64,000 nt of DNA. It comes from Blastobasis lacticolella. Taxonomy: Eukaryota; Arthropoda; Insecta; Lepidoptera; Blastobasidae. The stretch is taken from positions 22,675,712-22,739,711 of the forward strand of contig LR990041.1 of the NCBI GenBank assembly GCA_905147135.1, read 5' to 3'. Shown here one piece after another: positions 42,538 through 53,298 of this stretch. Position 1 is the first letter of the stretch; each line of letters opens with the position of its first letter. The position numbers and the translations under genes were made by a program. The notes under the pieces were generated by a model. It worked only from the letters and a program-made list of their open reading frames with translations. It was not told the DNA's origin and did not search any database.

Positions 42538-43027
42538 TATATAATAAAATATTACAACACTAAGTACCTACTTATAATAGGTACTCTTAGTACAAACTAC
42601 TCTTGGTACTATTCATCACTAACACTCACTGTGGCGTGCTGTAAGGTTTCATTAAAACAAAATAAATATTCAAAAACAACCAAAACATGTATAAAAAAGG
42701 GTATGAGGTTGGAGCATTCCATGAGCAGTTCAGAAAAACACACCGGAAACATTTCTAAGGTGTTAGGCCATAAAAAAGAATACACATTTGCTATAACAAA
42801 ACGCAGTAAAAAAAAAAAAGTGATTGTCACTTGTCAAATAAATTTTGTCAAATAAGTAAACAATGTAAGAATTTAAAGTGACCTTGCATTTTCAAACAAA
42901 TTTAAACGGGAAATTTTTGAAATGACCTCAATCATTATTTATACAAAAGTATGTACTTTAAATAAAAAGAAAATAATAGCTACGTAATCGGAAAAAGGAA
43001 GAGTTGACAGACCCGAAAAGCATTCTC
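42538..43027. other. No gene recognised
   Basis: A 74-codon lysine-rich frame at 42631-42855 (SSSEKHTGNISKVLGHKKE) has no recognisable family and overlaps an opposite frame. I treat it as chance. Confidence 0.3.
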
Positions 43028-43912
43028 CTACTTTCTTGTACGTTTGGCGACGGCGGCAGTGGCTGCTGGTTGCTTTGAGGCAGCGGCCCTGGGCCTTACA
43101 GAGATCGCTGGCTCCGCCGGGATAGCAGCTTTGCCAGTATCCGTAGTAGACGCAGAGGCTGCAGCCATAGGGAACGCAGCGATTATGGATTGCAATTCAG
43201 CAACAGTCTCAATTTTCTTCCTTGTCTTGTCGGGAAGGATGACGGCGATCCTGCCATCCACCGACCAGCAGTTTTTGACACCGAAATGCTTACGTGCGGC
43301 CATAAATATGTCGTGCCTTGATTTGGTCAAAAATTCAGAGACAACAATTCCGGTACCCTTAAGGGAAGTCTTGGAATCCCAAACAAGGCGTCGATGCTCC
43401 AGCTCACGAAATCGTACCAGGACTGGGCGAGGCTTGTCCCGCTTGGAGGCACCCAAGCGGTGACATGTCTGCAGATCCCCAACGGAGAGATCGGACACAT
43501 GCATGTTATTTACTATTATGTTCACTGCAACTTCACTAACCTTTTCTTCTTTGTTTTCAGCGACCCCATGTATGAGTAGTGCCTTCCTTCGTAGGAAAGC
43601 CTCGTGGCGATCTTGACCCAATGCCAAACCCTCGATTTGAGTCTGCATTTTTGTGAGAATTTGCCAAACAGAAACTTTGAGTTCAAAAAACTCACGGCCA
43701 AGTGTGGGCTCACAAACAAGTGCTGGCAAGTCGGCTGGCGAAGATGCAGATGAAGCGGTTGCTTTGTCCAGGCGCTCTTCAAAGCTACACATTTTGTCCA
43801 ATAAAGTGGTGATGTCACTCCTGAGCTGAGACGAGGCTTCCATGGTAGTAATGGTTGTGATGGTGCTTGCAGAAAGTGAAAGGTGCACAGGAAACAGTGA
43901 CTTAATATGCAC
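43028..43912 (-). CDS. LINE ORF1 protein with coiled coil and RRM-like domain
   Basis: A continuous minus-strand frame of 294 codons. Residues about 25-110 form a weak coiled coil (LDKMCSFEERLDKA; FFELKVSVWQILTKMQTQIE). A conserved middle follows: LLIHGVAE, CHRLGASKRDKPRPVLVRF, VWDSKTSLKGTGIVVSEFLT, then FMAARKHFGVKNCWSVDGRI and ILPDKTRKKI. This order is typical of L1-type ORF1 (transposase_22-like) domains that bind RNA. The C-terminus is Ala-rich and basic. The real start may be the second Met (MEASSQL), since the first 23 residues look like leader. No ORF2 follows on this strand, so it is an orphan. It is uninterrupted and thus possibly young. Confidence 0.75.
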   Translation of the reverse strand: MHIKSLFPVHLSLSASTITTITTMEASSQLRSDITTLLDKMCSFEERLDKATASSASSPADLPALVCEPTLGREFFELKVSVWQILTKMQTQIEGLALGQDRHEAFLRRKALLIHGVAENKEEKVSEVAVNIIVNNMHVSDLSVGDLQTCHRLGASKRDKPRPVLVRFRELEHRRLVWDSKTSLKGTGIVVSEFLTKSRHDIFMAARKHFGVKNCWSVDGRIAVILPDKTRKKIETVAELQSIIAAFPMAAASASTTDTGKAAIPAEPAISVRPRAAASKQPAATAAVAKRTRK

Positions 43913-44041
43913 AGCGAGTGATGATGTGTTAATTAATCAATTTTGACTTGTCATTTGATAATAATATTAAATAAATTATTTTTAAAGAATTAAAATAGTG
44001 GAGCTCAAAATTTTGCTGTATTTTCGGCAACGTCCACCCGC

Positions 44042-44480
44042 AAAAAAAAAAAAAAAAAGTAATAATCGAAATATTTTTTACAAATTGGAGCGCCTTCAAA
44101 ATTTATGTATCCGATTTATTTATGGATTGCGCAAATATGACCATATTTTAAGTTACCGAAAACAGCTCAAATGGCTCCCAATCCGCCTACGCAGGAATGC
44201 TCATATCCTATCCACCCTTTATAAAGTCCTGTATATCTCTCCCGCTCCCTCATACCTCTGTGAACGGTTTCACTTTGCCCGTCCACAAGATAAGCCTTGT
44301 CGTTCTAGCGTAAGATCGTTGCTAACAATTCCTGCTCACCATTCCGACTTCCTTTCCTATTCCTTCACTGTTCATGCAGCAAGACTGTGGAGTTCTCTTC
44401 CGCACGAAGTGCGTGACAGCCAATCTATCCATATATTTAAAAAGCGTGTAAAGGATCACTATCTATCTCAGTGTGCCTAG
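44042..44480 (+). pseudogene. Family Y LINE RT C-terminus, copy 2
   Basis: After an 18-A run, the frame reads KLERLQNLCIRFIYGLRKYD, LKWLPIRLRRNAHIL, DKPCRSSVRSLLTIPAHHSD, then VHAARLWSSLPHEVRDSQ and a basic end. It aligns throughout with 3537-4094, but with many substitutions, so these are separate insertions. It is 5'-truncated, with no RT core. The 3' UTR continues to 44620, is interrupted by repeat Z, and resumes at about 45486. Confidence 0.85.
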
Positions 44481-44624
44481 ACGTATTACAATGCCTTAAT
44501 ACATATTATGTATTAATATAGTATATGTTTATTTTATTCATATATACCTATTAGTATGTATAGAATGTTATTTATAGTATACTAGTTAATTTTCCTTCCT
44601 CTCCCACACATGGTGTCTCCTGTC

Positions 44625-45262
44625 TGCGCTGGGGTAGGGTAGTAGTTAGAGTAGGGGTAGGGTAGGGTAGGGTAGGAGTAAGATAGCGGTAAGGGTTGGG
44701 TAGGGGTAAGATAGTGGTAGGGTCAGGGTTAGGTAGTGTTAGGGTAGGGGTAAGGTAGGGTTAAGGCAATGTTAGGATAGGCTAGGGGTAAGGTAGCGAT
44801 AGGGAAGGGATAGGATAGAGTAGGGTGATAGCGACTACCTACCACATACAGCATGTGTGATGCACGCTCACTTAAAAGTCTGTCTGGCGGTGGCGTGGGG
44901 GCCGGGTCGCTCTTTTCTCTCAAATATGGTTGAATTGGACGATGGCTGGGCCCTGCGTTATACTCGTGAACGGGTGCTGCCTTGGTGGACTGGCTTACTC
45001 TTGCTGTAGTTTTAGGTGGTTTTTCTTAATTACACTAGACATACCTATATAATATAATATAGCGTTCCGGCTCTGGCTGGCATTGTCGAGCATGGTTCGG
45101 TCGTGGTTGGCGAGGGATACGTTATCTACGGCCATAGGGCGGTCAGCGTGTCACTGTGTGTTTCCTTCCTACTTTCCAACCCCTCTCCTTTTTGATGATT
45201 GAAAGAGATATTTAATGTCCTAATCAATAAAGAAATTTTGATTTGATTTGATTTGATTTGAC
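44625..45262 (+). repeat. Repeat Z copy 2, inserted in the family Y 3' UTR
   Basis: Degenerate GGGTAG array (44632-44825), GC-rich middle, CTGCCTTGGTGG and CTCTTGCTGTAGTTTTAG words, and a GATTTGATTTGATTTGATTT tail (45238-45260). Same order as 5275-4640 on the minus strand. The tail and the position within a LINE UTR argue for a retroposon. Confidence 0.8.
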
Positions 45263-45655
45263 CCGACAGACGTTGTCCTGTCTACACGTCTTTAATTTGA
45301 AAATTTCAAACTTTTTTTAATAAGCTAAAACATTCTGACAAAATTGTGAATCTAAACCATTCCTAGATCCCCTTGAACACACACAAAAAATTTCATCAAA
45401 ATCGGTCCAGTCGTTTGAGAGAAGTTCAGTGACATGTGTATGTGCATGTAGTGTGTACTCACAGAAGAATTATATATATAAAGATAATTATTGTGCACGT
45501 CGTATCTGCGTATATTTATCATATCTCTCTTTTTGTAGGCCTACTGGAAGAGATTTCTTTTTAGAGATAAGTAGTGCCTGTTGTCTAATATCTAATTTGT
45601 ACTATATCTTTAATTTTCTTGTGTACAATAAATTGTTAAATAAATAAATAAATCA
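45263..45655 (+). repeat. Dispersed debris and the resumed family Y 3' end
   Basis: 45370-45430 carries AAAATCGGTCCAGTCGTTTG, a word common in many insect repeats. From 45486 the sequence matches 4205-4378 (GTGCACGTCGTATCTGC; TTTCTTTTTAGAGATAAG) and ends in TAAATAAATAAATAAAT, the 3' end of the LINE begun at 44042. Confidence 0.7.
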
Positions 45656-45659
45656 ACAA

Positions 45660-46255
45660 AAAGAAAGAGACGTCGCCGCGCTATTCGAAAAGATATCTCT
45701 ATCAACATATCACCGTTATCTAAAGTGGGAAGCACCCTCCAAAGTACACTAAACGGGATGGAAGGGAATCCAGATCAACGAAATAATACTAAAGTAGAGA
45801 ACTATGAAACGGAAAATAGGAAACGGGTACATCGGGAAGAAAAAGCAGTGGTACGAAGAAAAATATTGCTATTAGCGGATGAGACGGGTAGAGGACTTCG
45901 TGAGATTCTACAGAAGGGTCTAGGTGAGAATTATGAGGTTACTGCTGTTTTAAAGCCTTATGCTTCTCTTGGCCAGGTTACGCGGGAGGTGCACCAACAT
46001 AGGGATTTTACAAAAAGGGATTATGTTATTATACTGGCCGGTTCCCACGATAATAATGTAATAAAATTTCAATCAGCCTTGTACTATTGTCTAGAAGTTC
46101 TCAAAAATACCAATGTTATTATGGGAAGAATATTTAAAAATGATTATTTAAATGAAGGGAAGTTAAGTCAGTTGTTGGAATTAATAAATGTAAATTTTAG
46201 TAACTTGCGGCTGGTGGGGTTGCACGTGTCAGATATTATAATTATTTTATGTTAA
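45660..46255 (+). pseudogene. LINE ORF1 fragment with SGNH/esterase-like domain (element C)
   Basis: The frame is open from the end of the upstream LINE tail, so the N-terminus is lost; the first Met is at 45725. Core: RRKILLLADETGRGLREILQ, NYEVTAVLKPYASLGQVTRE, DYVIILAGSHDNN, and VLKNTNVIMGRIFKN. This follows the block order of the SGNH-like domain found in ORF1 of some CR1-like LINEs. The nucleophile position of block I (usually G-D-S) reads A-D-E here and block III reads G-S-H-D. Whether this is ancestral or decay is unclear. The frame ends at a TAA at 46253 where noncoding DNA begins. Confidence 0.65.
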
Positions 46256-47235
46256 TTTGATGGTTTATTTAATAGAATATAGTTTGTAAATATTTCCGTT
46301 TAAAGTATTTACGTATAGTAATTAATATTCTGTGCAGTTTTCAATGTTTCCGAACGAAATGTTCGTTCTTTATTTCAGAACGAATCTCTTTAACAGATTA
46401 AGTACTAATTAACTGAAATATATATTTGTAATTGTGTAATAAATCCTATAATGATTAACAATAGTTTTAAGAACTATTTCGATGTCTTTGGTTAAGTATT
46501 TTGGCACAATAACTTCATATTTAACTGGCAGTGTATAACGTCTTACGATTGGTTGAAATATGTACCGGCTTCCGATTTCCGGCTAAACGTTGGGTATATA
46601 AACCTAGTCGAATCAGACGAAAGGACTTTTGCTCCAGACCAGCCACAGAGTTAAGTACAAACTTGCATTATATTACTTTGGTGCCTATTGCTGATTTGTA
46701 ATTGTTTATTTGTGTAATCTTTAGGCGATATAGCCGCTGTACTTCATTTTGCTGTTTTATTATTTTTACAATATATTAGCATATTTCCCATGTTAATTTG
46801 TTGGCTATGACTGCTATCCTATATAAATAACTTATCTCATTTGATCTGATCTGTGTTTGAATGTGAATATCCTTTCCTGAATCAATATTAATTTATATTT
46901 AACTAATGTGCCCTATTTTTCATTTCATTCAACTTTCTAACCTTAGTTACTAGGCCAACCTAACTCACATCCCCTAAATACTTAAATTCACACATTAGAT
47001 CGGTGCACTCTATCTATTTTTCTAACACACGCATCTGTGAATAGCAAAATACATAGAGTCAACACGTGTCGATCCATCATTATGGACATAATGTTGCTGA
47101 ACTACACAATTACACAGAAATCAAATGCTAAAAATACACTATTTATAGCCAAAAATGTGCAAACTCAAACTAACAATGAGTTTTTTCGTGACTAACTCAA
47201 ATTCGAAAGGTGAGCGGGGTAGTTCGAGTGTTGAC
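46256..47235 (+). other. Noncoding DNA between element C ORF1 and endonuclease, possible inserted LTR or promoter
   Basis: About 1 kb without coding motifs separates two parts of what should be a continuous LINE. It contains a TATATAAA box at 46595, TCAGAC at 46613 and a near-palindrome CGAACGAAATGTTCG at about 46352. A solo LTR or other insertion would explain the gap, but I found no paired ends or target duplication. Confidence 0.4.
46595..46602 (+). promoter_or_regulatory. TATA-like box
   Basis: TATATAAA in a GGG...CC context, followed 20 bases later by an insect-initiator-like TCAGAC. The spacing is shorter than the usual 25-31 bases, so this is tentative. Confidence 0.25.
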
Positions 47236-48350
47236 ATATATTACCAAAATACAAGAGGAGAATGCGTACTAAATTAAAGGAGTTCCAGCACAATATAACG
47301 CAATCTTTGCAGAGCTCTGGGCCGTAACGGAGAGTGGTTTGCATGACTCTATTTATGACGGGAAGTTAGTGCCGCGCGGCTACGGGGTAGTGCGATGTGA
47401 CCGCGCCGACGGACGCAAACATGGTGGCGTATTGTTAGTAGCGGCGCCGACGCTGAGCTTGCAGCCACTGCCGCTACCTGGCTGTCAGAATGTAGATAGT
47501 GCAATATTCGAACTTCTCTGTGCGGACGTATATAGAAAGCATGCAAGGCTTTTTACATGTTGTGTGGCTTACATACCACCGGGTAGTTGTGACAATGAAT
47601 ATATGTACCTCTTCCATTTATTAGAAGAGTGTTATGATAAGTACTTGGACATTGTCTTCGTCGGGGATTTAAATCTGTATTCAGCGTCAGTCGAGGTCCA
47701 ATGTTATTTTGAGTATTTTATGACAGTCTGCGAATTCCGCCAATATAATGAAGTTACGAATTGCAATGATAGAATATTAGATGTTGTCTTGTCAAATCTA
47801 TCCCACTATAATGTGAAGGTAAAAGGGGATAGTGAATATCTAGTACCTCCAGATCCGCAACATCCACCATTATCGGTTTGCTGCAGGGAAAACCACCGTT
47901 CCTCTAAATTGTACACAAGAAATAGGCGCTGTAACAAGGGATCCACCACAACAAAGTGGAATTTTTACAAATGTGACTTTCAGGCATTGTATTCGTCAGT
48001 CATGACGTTAGACTGGAGTTCTCTTTATACAACCGAAACAGTTGACGCAGCTGTAACTACATTCTATAATCTGTTCAATACTGTATTAAATGAATGGGTT
48101 CCTAAGAAGCGGTTTCTAAACAGAACTAACTACTCGTACCCTGAATGGTATACGGCCGAAATCATTATGGATCTCAAAGAAAAGAGTAGATGGCATAAGG
48201 TATATAAAGCTAGGGGAGACAAATGTAGCCATGAATATAAAATGTTTTCTTATTATAGATCCCAAAGTAAAGCAAAAATACAAATAGCGCACGAATAATT
48301 CAAAACTCGCATTCAAAAACAATTGATAGAAGATCCCAAATCTTTCTGGA
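47236..48350 (+). pseudogene. Element C ORF2: APE-type endonuclease and linker
   Basis: Starts at VDIYYQNTRG with a frameshift before MRTKLKEFQHNI, then from 47315 FAELWAVTESGLHDSIYDG (catalytic Glu region), RADGRKHGGVLLVAAP, LDIVFVGDLNLYS (catalytic Asp/Asn), DRILDVVLSNL and PPDPQHPPLSV, the end of the domain in this lineage. The linker follows (KWNFYKCDFQALYSS; LNRTNYSYPEWYTAEIIMDL; KMFSYYRSQSKAKIQIAHE). An in-frame TAA at 48296 precedes FKTRIQKQLIEDPKSFWTF, after which a SINE interrupts. The apparent Met at 47339 lies inside the domain. Confidence 0.85.
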
Positions 48351-48356
48351 CTTTTG

Positions 48357-48625
48357 GACGACCTGAGTGGTTCAATGGTCAACATGCCGGTCTGCCACGC
48401 AAGAGGTCCCGGGTTCGATTCCCGGCCGGGCAGAAATTTAAATGATGAATTTTAATTTCTGTTACGGGTCTGGGTGTTCTATGTATAATAAGTATATATT
48501 TAAAAGTATTTAAGTAGTATATCAGTTATCTAGCACCCATAGTACAAGCTTTGCTTAGTTTGGGGCTAGATGGCGCTGTGTGAATTTGTCCACGAATATT
48601 TATTTATTTATTTTATTTTATTTTA
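48357..48625 (+). mobile_element. tRNA-derived SINE (family S1), copy 2, inside element C ORF2
   Basis: GACGACCTGAGTGGTTCAATGG head, GGTCCCGGGTTCGATTCCCG B box, body with GGGTCTGGGTGTTCTATG and GATGGCGCTGTGTGAATTTG, and a TTTATTTATTTTATTTTA tail. It splits ORF2 between FWTF and KSNREK. Same family and length as 19562-19817 in reverse. Confidence 0.9.
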
Positions 48626-50369
48626 TCAAGAGTAACAGAGAGAAACGTAGCAAACCTCGTATCACAAAGGACGGAGTCCCAATAGCAGAAAGTGAATGTG
48701 CTGCTGTTTTTGCGGAATACTTTCAGTCTGTGTATGACCAGCAGCCCCCTCAGCTCGACGCAGCGCGGGCGGCTGCTTCGGGGAATGCTACCGCTAATCG
48801 AATTCATCTCTCTCAAATCTCGTTGCATGATATACGTTTAGCATTCAAACGGCTTAAGCCCAAAAAATCGGTAGGTCCCGATGGTATTCCCCCATATTTA
48901 ATAAAGGATTGTTCGATGGTATTAGCGGAGCCTCTTGCTTATATTTTTAACATGATCTTAAAAACAGCGACTTACCCCGAGTCTTGGAAGACTACACGAG
49001 TTATCCCGGTGCCTAAGAGCGGGTCAGATACAGATGTGATGGGTTGGCGACCAGTTGCGGTCCTGTCAGCGTTCGCAAAAGTATTCGAATCAATAGTGTA
49101 TCGATATATTCACAAGTCAAAGCCAACTTGTCAGATTCACAGCATGGGTTTCGTCCAGGCCGGGGGACACACTCTAACTTACTGTGTTTAATAGAAAATG
49201 CAACCACGGCTTTAGATGAACGTGCGGGAGGTCAAATGGATGTCGCGTACTTTGACTTCAAGAAAGAATTCGATATGATAAGCAATGACATACTTCTATC
49301 GAAGTTAGCGGTCGCAGGCTGCACGCCGTCTTTATTAATTTTTTTTGCAAATTATTTAAAAGATAGGAAGCAATATGTAGAGTACGATGGCTACATATCA
49401 GACGTATACAAAACGCCGTCTGGAGTAAGCCAAGGGAGTAACTTAGGGCCATTAGAATTTATCATTATGATCAGTGATTTGCCCGAGGTGGTGCGGGATG
49501 CTCTATGCCTGTTATTTGCAGACGATTTGAAGCTTTGCATGCCTATCAGGGAACCTGAAGATTGCATAAAGTTGCAGAATGATATCAACAGAGTCGTGCA
49601 ATGGAGTAAGGATAATCAATTGCACTTTAACGTGTCTAAATGCAATATAATTTCTTTCACTAGAACCGTAGACAAACATAGCTATACATACGAGATTGAT
49701 GGGGCAGAATTGACAAAGGTCAAATCGGTGAGAGATCTAGGTATTACGTTTAACGAAAATCTCATGTTTCGGGAACATGTAACAAACGTATGTAAGAAAG
49801 CTTTCAGAAACCTTGGATTTGTCATCAGGCAGACAAAAGAGTTCAGCAATCCCTCTACTATATCTACACTATATAATGCTTTTGTTCGTAGTAGTTTGGA
49901 GAGCTGTAGCGTTGTATGGAATCCCCATGAAGAGAAGTATAAAGGAATGGTCGAAAAAATTCAGAATATATTTTTGAGATATCTGTATCAACGACTCTAC
50001 GGTGTGTACCCGTTCTATCCGTTGCGGTATCCTACCTTATTTGTAATGGGAATGGTTGGCTATAATAGATTAGAAGTAAGAAGGAAGTTAGCTTTGACAA
50101 CCTACATTTTTAAAGTATTCAGGGGAATATTGAGTAACGAGAGGATATTAGCGTGTATAGAGTTGGCAGTCCCAAATCCTAGGTTAAGAAGGGGACCTCG
50201 ATATGAGGCGTTTGCTCTCCCTAAGTGCAGGACAAATATTAAGAAACATTCTCCACTTACCACGGCCAGTATTAACGTAGTATCAAAGGATTTGGACATA
50301 TTTAGCTGTACATTGACGCAATTCACAGACATCACTATGACATGTTTATGTAATATTAATATTGACTAG
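48626..50369 (+). pseudogene. Element C ORF2 reverse transcriptase
   Basis: First part (to about 49130): KSNREKRSKPRITKDGVPIA, AAVFAEYFQSVYD, FKRLKPKKSVGPDGIPPYLI and TRVIPVPKSGSDTDVMGWRP. A frameshift near 49130 moves to the frame that runs to 50369: SDSQHGFRPGRGTHSNLLCL, MDVAYFDFKKEFDMIS, TPSGVSQGSNLGPLEFIIMI, LLFADDLKLCMPI (FADD), HFNVSKCNIISFTR and KSVRDLGITFNENLMF, then a thumb and C-terminal region ending CLCNINID. The RT core is otherwise complete. F-D-F-K-K-E-F-D shows Glu where relatives have Ala. The 3' UTR follows with a strong hairpin and a TAAATAAAAATAAAAA tail near 50685. Confidence 0.9.
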
Positions 50370-50433
50370 TCACTATTTTCTGTTTTTGTTTCTGTTTTCA
50401 TGTTTTTTTTATTTTTTAGTTTAATTTTTGTCT

Positions 50434-50481
50434 ATTAATTAAAAAAGTACATATGTAGACATATGTACTTTTTTAATTAAT
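50434..50481. repeat. Perfect 23 bp inverted repeat in the element C 3' UTR
   Basis: 50434-50456 and 50459-50481 (ATTAATTAAAAAAGTACATATGT and its complement) pair without mismatch around a two-base AG. It lies about 200 bp before the LINE tail and would form a tight hairpin in the transcript. Confidence 0.95.
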
Positions 50482-50905
50482 GTGATTATTATTTTTCTGA
50501 ATGACATTTGCGGTATTGAAATTATATAAGGGACATTGTTGTAAATTACCAATATGAATGAATTGTTATCACGATTTTATGCAAAGTATCATGTTTATTA
50601 ATGTTTATGACATCGTCGTATTGGGTTGACCCGTAAAGGCGATGTATTTGTGTATGATTAAATAAATAAAAATAAAAATAAAATATTTCGACAATTCTTA
50701 CAAACATTCGCCATGGTTTGAAATCTTCTTTTCATTAATTATGTTATGGGACAATTATAGGTAAATTAGTAATATTATAGTAATTTATATAGTAGTAATT
50801 TCAACCCAGATAACTCGCCGCCATATTAAAACGAGTTAGGTTTCCTCACGGAATCTGCCTACTAATTTATTAATTAACTTTGTTAGTATAAAGTAGTAGT
50901 AGTAG

Positions 50906-51023
50906 TGTAGTATGTATACTTATTATGCTTAAGATGTACACTATGTCTTGTCTTATTACTAATATAGCCAGTACTATCTCAACCTCGGACATCGTTTTAT
51001 TTACATAACGTCCCGGCCTTACA
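50906..51023 (+). repeat. 5' LTR (118 bp)
   Basis: TGTAGTATGTATAC...CCCGGCCTTACA, beginning TG and ending CA. Compared with the 3' LTR it lacks about 10 bp in the middle (ACTATGTCTTGTC versus ACTATATAATAAATAGGC) and has a few single-base differences. Confidence 0.9.
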
Positions 51024-51042
51024 TGGCGACCCTGCCAGCCGG
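51024..51042 (+). promoter_or_regulatory. Primer-binding site, tRNA-Arg type
   Basis: TGGCGACCCTGCCAGCCGG directly follows the LTR. The first eight bases TGGCGACC are those used by mdg1/412-type elements, primed by tRNA-Arg. The tRNA assignment is from memory. Confidence 0.65.
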
Positions 51043-51667
51043 TAACAGGAGACCGAGCGACCGGCCGGCCCGCGCGTATTCTTATATGAACCGTAAATAA
51101 TAAACATTAAGTGATCTGCAAAAATAAGTTAATACAAAATGACACAATGTAATTGTAATATTCGCGTACTGTTGTGTGTCGAGCATATTATTATATTTAA
51201 AAATGGGTTCAAGTCAATCCAGTGAAAAGGAGGAGATTGTGATAGCTCAGAACGCCGCTGGCGGCTCTAATAGCGCCGAGATAAATGAGCTGAAAATTCA
51301 TGCCAGTTAATACTTGGAGGGCTAATTATTACCTACCGATTGTACATGAAGTGCCATAAACGAATGATACGAGAGGCACGAGAGGTCAATGAATTGACTT
51401 TACGTCGAGCTACGAGTATTTTACGTCGCCGTCGTGAACGCAAGAAAAAGATAAAATTATTTAGCGGCATGGAAGATTGTGTTTTAAAGTGTGTTGTTTA
51501 ATGGGCAATATATGTGCAGTACGGTTCCATAGTGTGTTAATGTAATCCTGTAATATTTTAGAGACCCTAAGTGAGATAGTTTTATGTCATCGGTACATAA
51601 GGTTACCGTTACTATTTAATAATGTTCTGGTATGTACTAGATCTATTAACTCCATCATCTAGATTAT

Positions 51668-52885
51668 ATGGCTGACTACTTTGTGTCGAATTTTGATGAG
51701 CTAACAAAAATTAAGGAATACCTAAGAAAAGTAGGTCCAAAGAGACACGAAAATACTGATATTTGTAGGAAAAAGTTAATAGAAGCTACACAAATATATA
51801 CAAAATTTGAAAATCATTTGTCGATTATACATGAACACTTTGACCAGTTCACTGCAAACGAAATAGAAATATTCAGTAGTTATAGTGAAAAGATAACATT
51901 AACTTACAAGGATATTAAGAATTTTTGTAATCAAACCCATCAAAGTAGTTCAACAGAAGACATTTCTAATAACTGTGCCAAAATGTCTACTGGTGAAAAA
52001 TTTGATTTAAAAACAGCTGTGTCCTTGATACCAGTCATGAATGACTGTGAAGAAGTAACAAAACAAATAATCTCTGCAATTGAATTGTATGACTCCATGT
52101 TACACCAAAATTCAAAACAAATCTTAATTAATTTTGTAATTAAAACACGTCTCTCCGAAAAAGCAAAATTGCGTATATCTCAAAGTTTTGTTGCAGCTTG
52201 TTGATGATATGAAGAAGTATCTGCTGTCTAAAAAGTCATTCACCGCTCTACAACAGCAATTGCTACGGGCTACACAAAATCAACAGAGTATTCAGGAATT
52301 CAGTGAGCAAATTGAACGTTTATTCGTTGAGTTGACCATTTTGCAAGCAGATGGAGATACCACAAAATTTAATGTGTTAAAACCGTTAAACAAAAAAACA
52401 GCTATTAAGAGGTTTTCCGACGGATTGCGAAATGGTCATCTCAGCACCATTATTTCAGCCAGAAACTACGATAGCCTAAAAGACGCTATTAGAGGTGCCC
52501 TTGACGAAGAAACATCATCTTTTTCCGATGTAACTGTTATGAATTTTTCCGGAAAAATATATTATAATAGGACTTTTTATCGTGGGCATATCGTATCTAA
52601 TCGTAAAATTCTAATTAAAGTCATACAAATAGGTATGGTAACTCGTCAAGCCATGACGGGGATGCAAATATTAATCGCGGTACGTTTAATGCACGAGGTA
52701 GATTCGGGAATCGCGGTGGTAGACAAAACTACCGCGGACGAAAGTATTATCGGGACGCACGCATGTATTATATGAATAGTGACACCCAAAACGATCAAAA
52801 CTCTTCAGACATTCGACAAGAAGAAGTAAAACCGGAACAAAGCAAGAAAATCGATAACAACGATTATCAGTTTTTTCGTTGTTGA
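51668..52885 (+). pseudogene. Gag, frameshifted, with an RGG-rich end in place of zinc knuckles
   Basis: Three frames succeed each other: 51668-52204 (DYFVSNFDELTKIKEYLRK; KIQTH-like helical capsid; LSEKAKLRISQSF), 52188-about 52660 (MKKYLLSKKSFTALQQQLLR; EFSEQIERLFVELT; FSDGLRNGHLSTIISARNY; LKDAIRGALDEE), and 52661-52885 (NARGRFGNRGGRQNYRGRKY, then an acidic tail to a TGA). The capsid resembles mdg1/412-type Gag. A basic RGG-type region ends the protein where most Gags have CCHC knuckles, and presumably binds RNA. The frameshifts near 52195 and 52650 abolish the full protein. Confidence 0.8.
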
Positions 52886-52895
52886 AAATTATAAA

Positions 52896-53243
52896 ATGAA
52901 TAATTGCAACCATTCCAACCTTTGTCATTATAATTATTATAACTCAGTACAATTACACCTTGGTAACAAAAAGTGCACTTGGCTAATTTATACGGGTGCG
53001 TCACTCAGCGCGGTGAAGTACGAGATATTGATACAGCATAACATACCATTCCATATTGGGAAAGTGAAGATACAAGGTATATGCGGTGAACTTTGCTCCG
53101 TGGGGTATGTTTACTTACGCTTGTCTTTTATGGAACAAGAATTTGTACACGAGTTTCATGTATTCAAAGACTTGTGTTGCTCAAGCGATGGAATAATAGG
53201 TTTAAACTTCTTATACAAATATAAATATAAATTTAGAATTTAA
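52896..53243 (+). pseudogene. Retropepsin (protease), active-site Asp replaced
   Basis: The frame reads LHLGNKKCTWLIYTGASLSA, then ILIQHNIPFHIGKVKIQGIC, GYVYLRLSFMEQEFVHEFHV and DGIIGLNFLYKY. The active-site box D-T-G-A-S is Y-T-G-A-S here (GAT to TAT would explain it), and the G-L-N-F-L flap-distal box is kept. Retropepsin works as a dimer cutting Gag-Pol. Without the Asp it cannot. The frame is 115 codons, close to the normal domain size. Confidence 0.85.
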
Positions 53244-53298
53244 TACAGTAAAATTAATTAATTAAGATGCTTATATAACACTACCTTTACACTCGGGT

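Noticed and set aside
42631..42855. Lysine-rich 74-codon frame
   Set aside because: No family, opposite frame equally open, AT-rich context.
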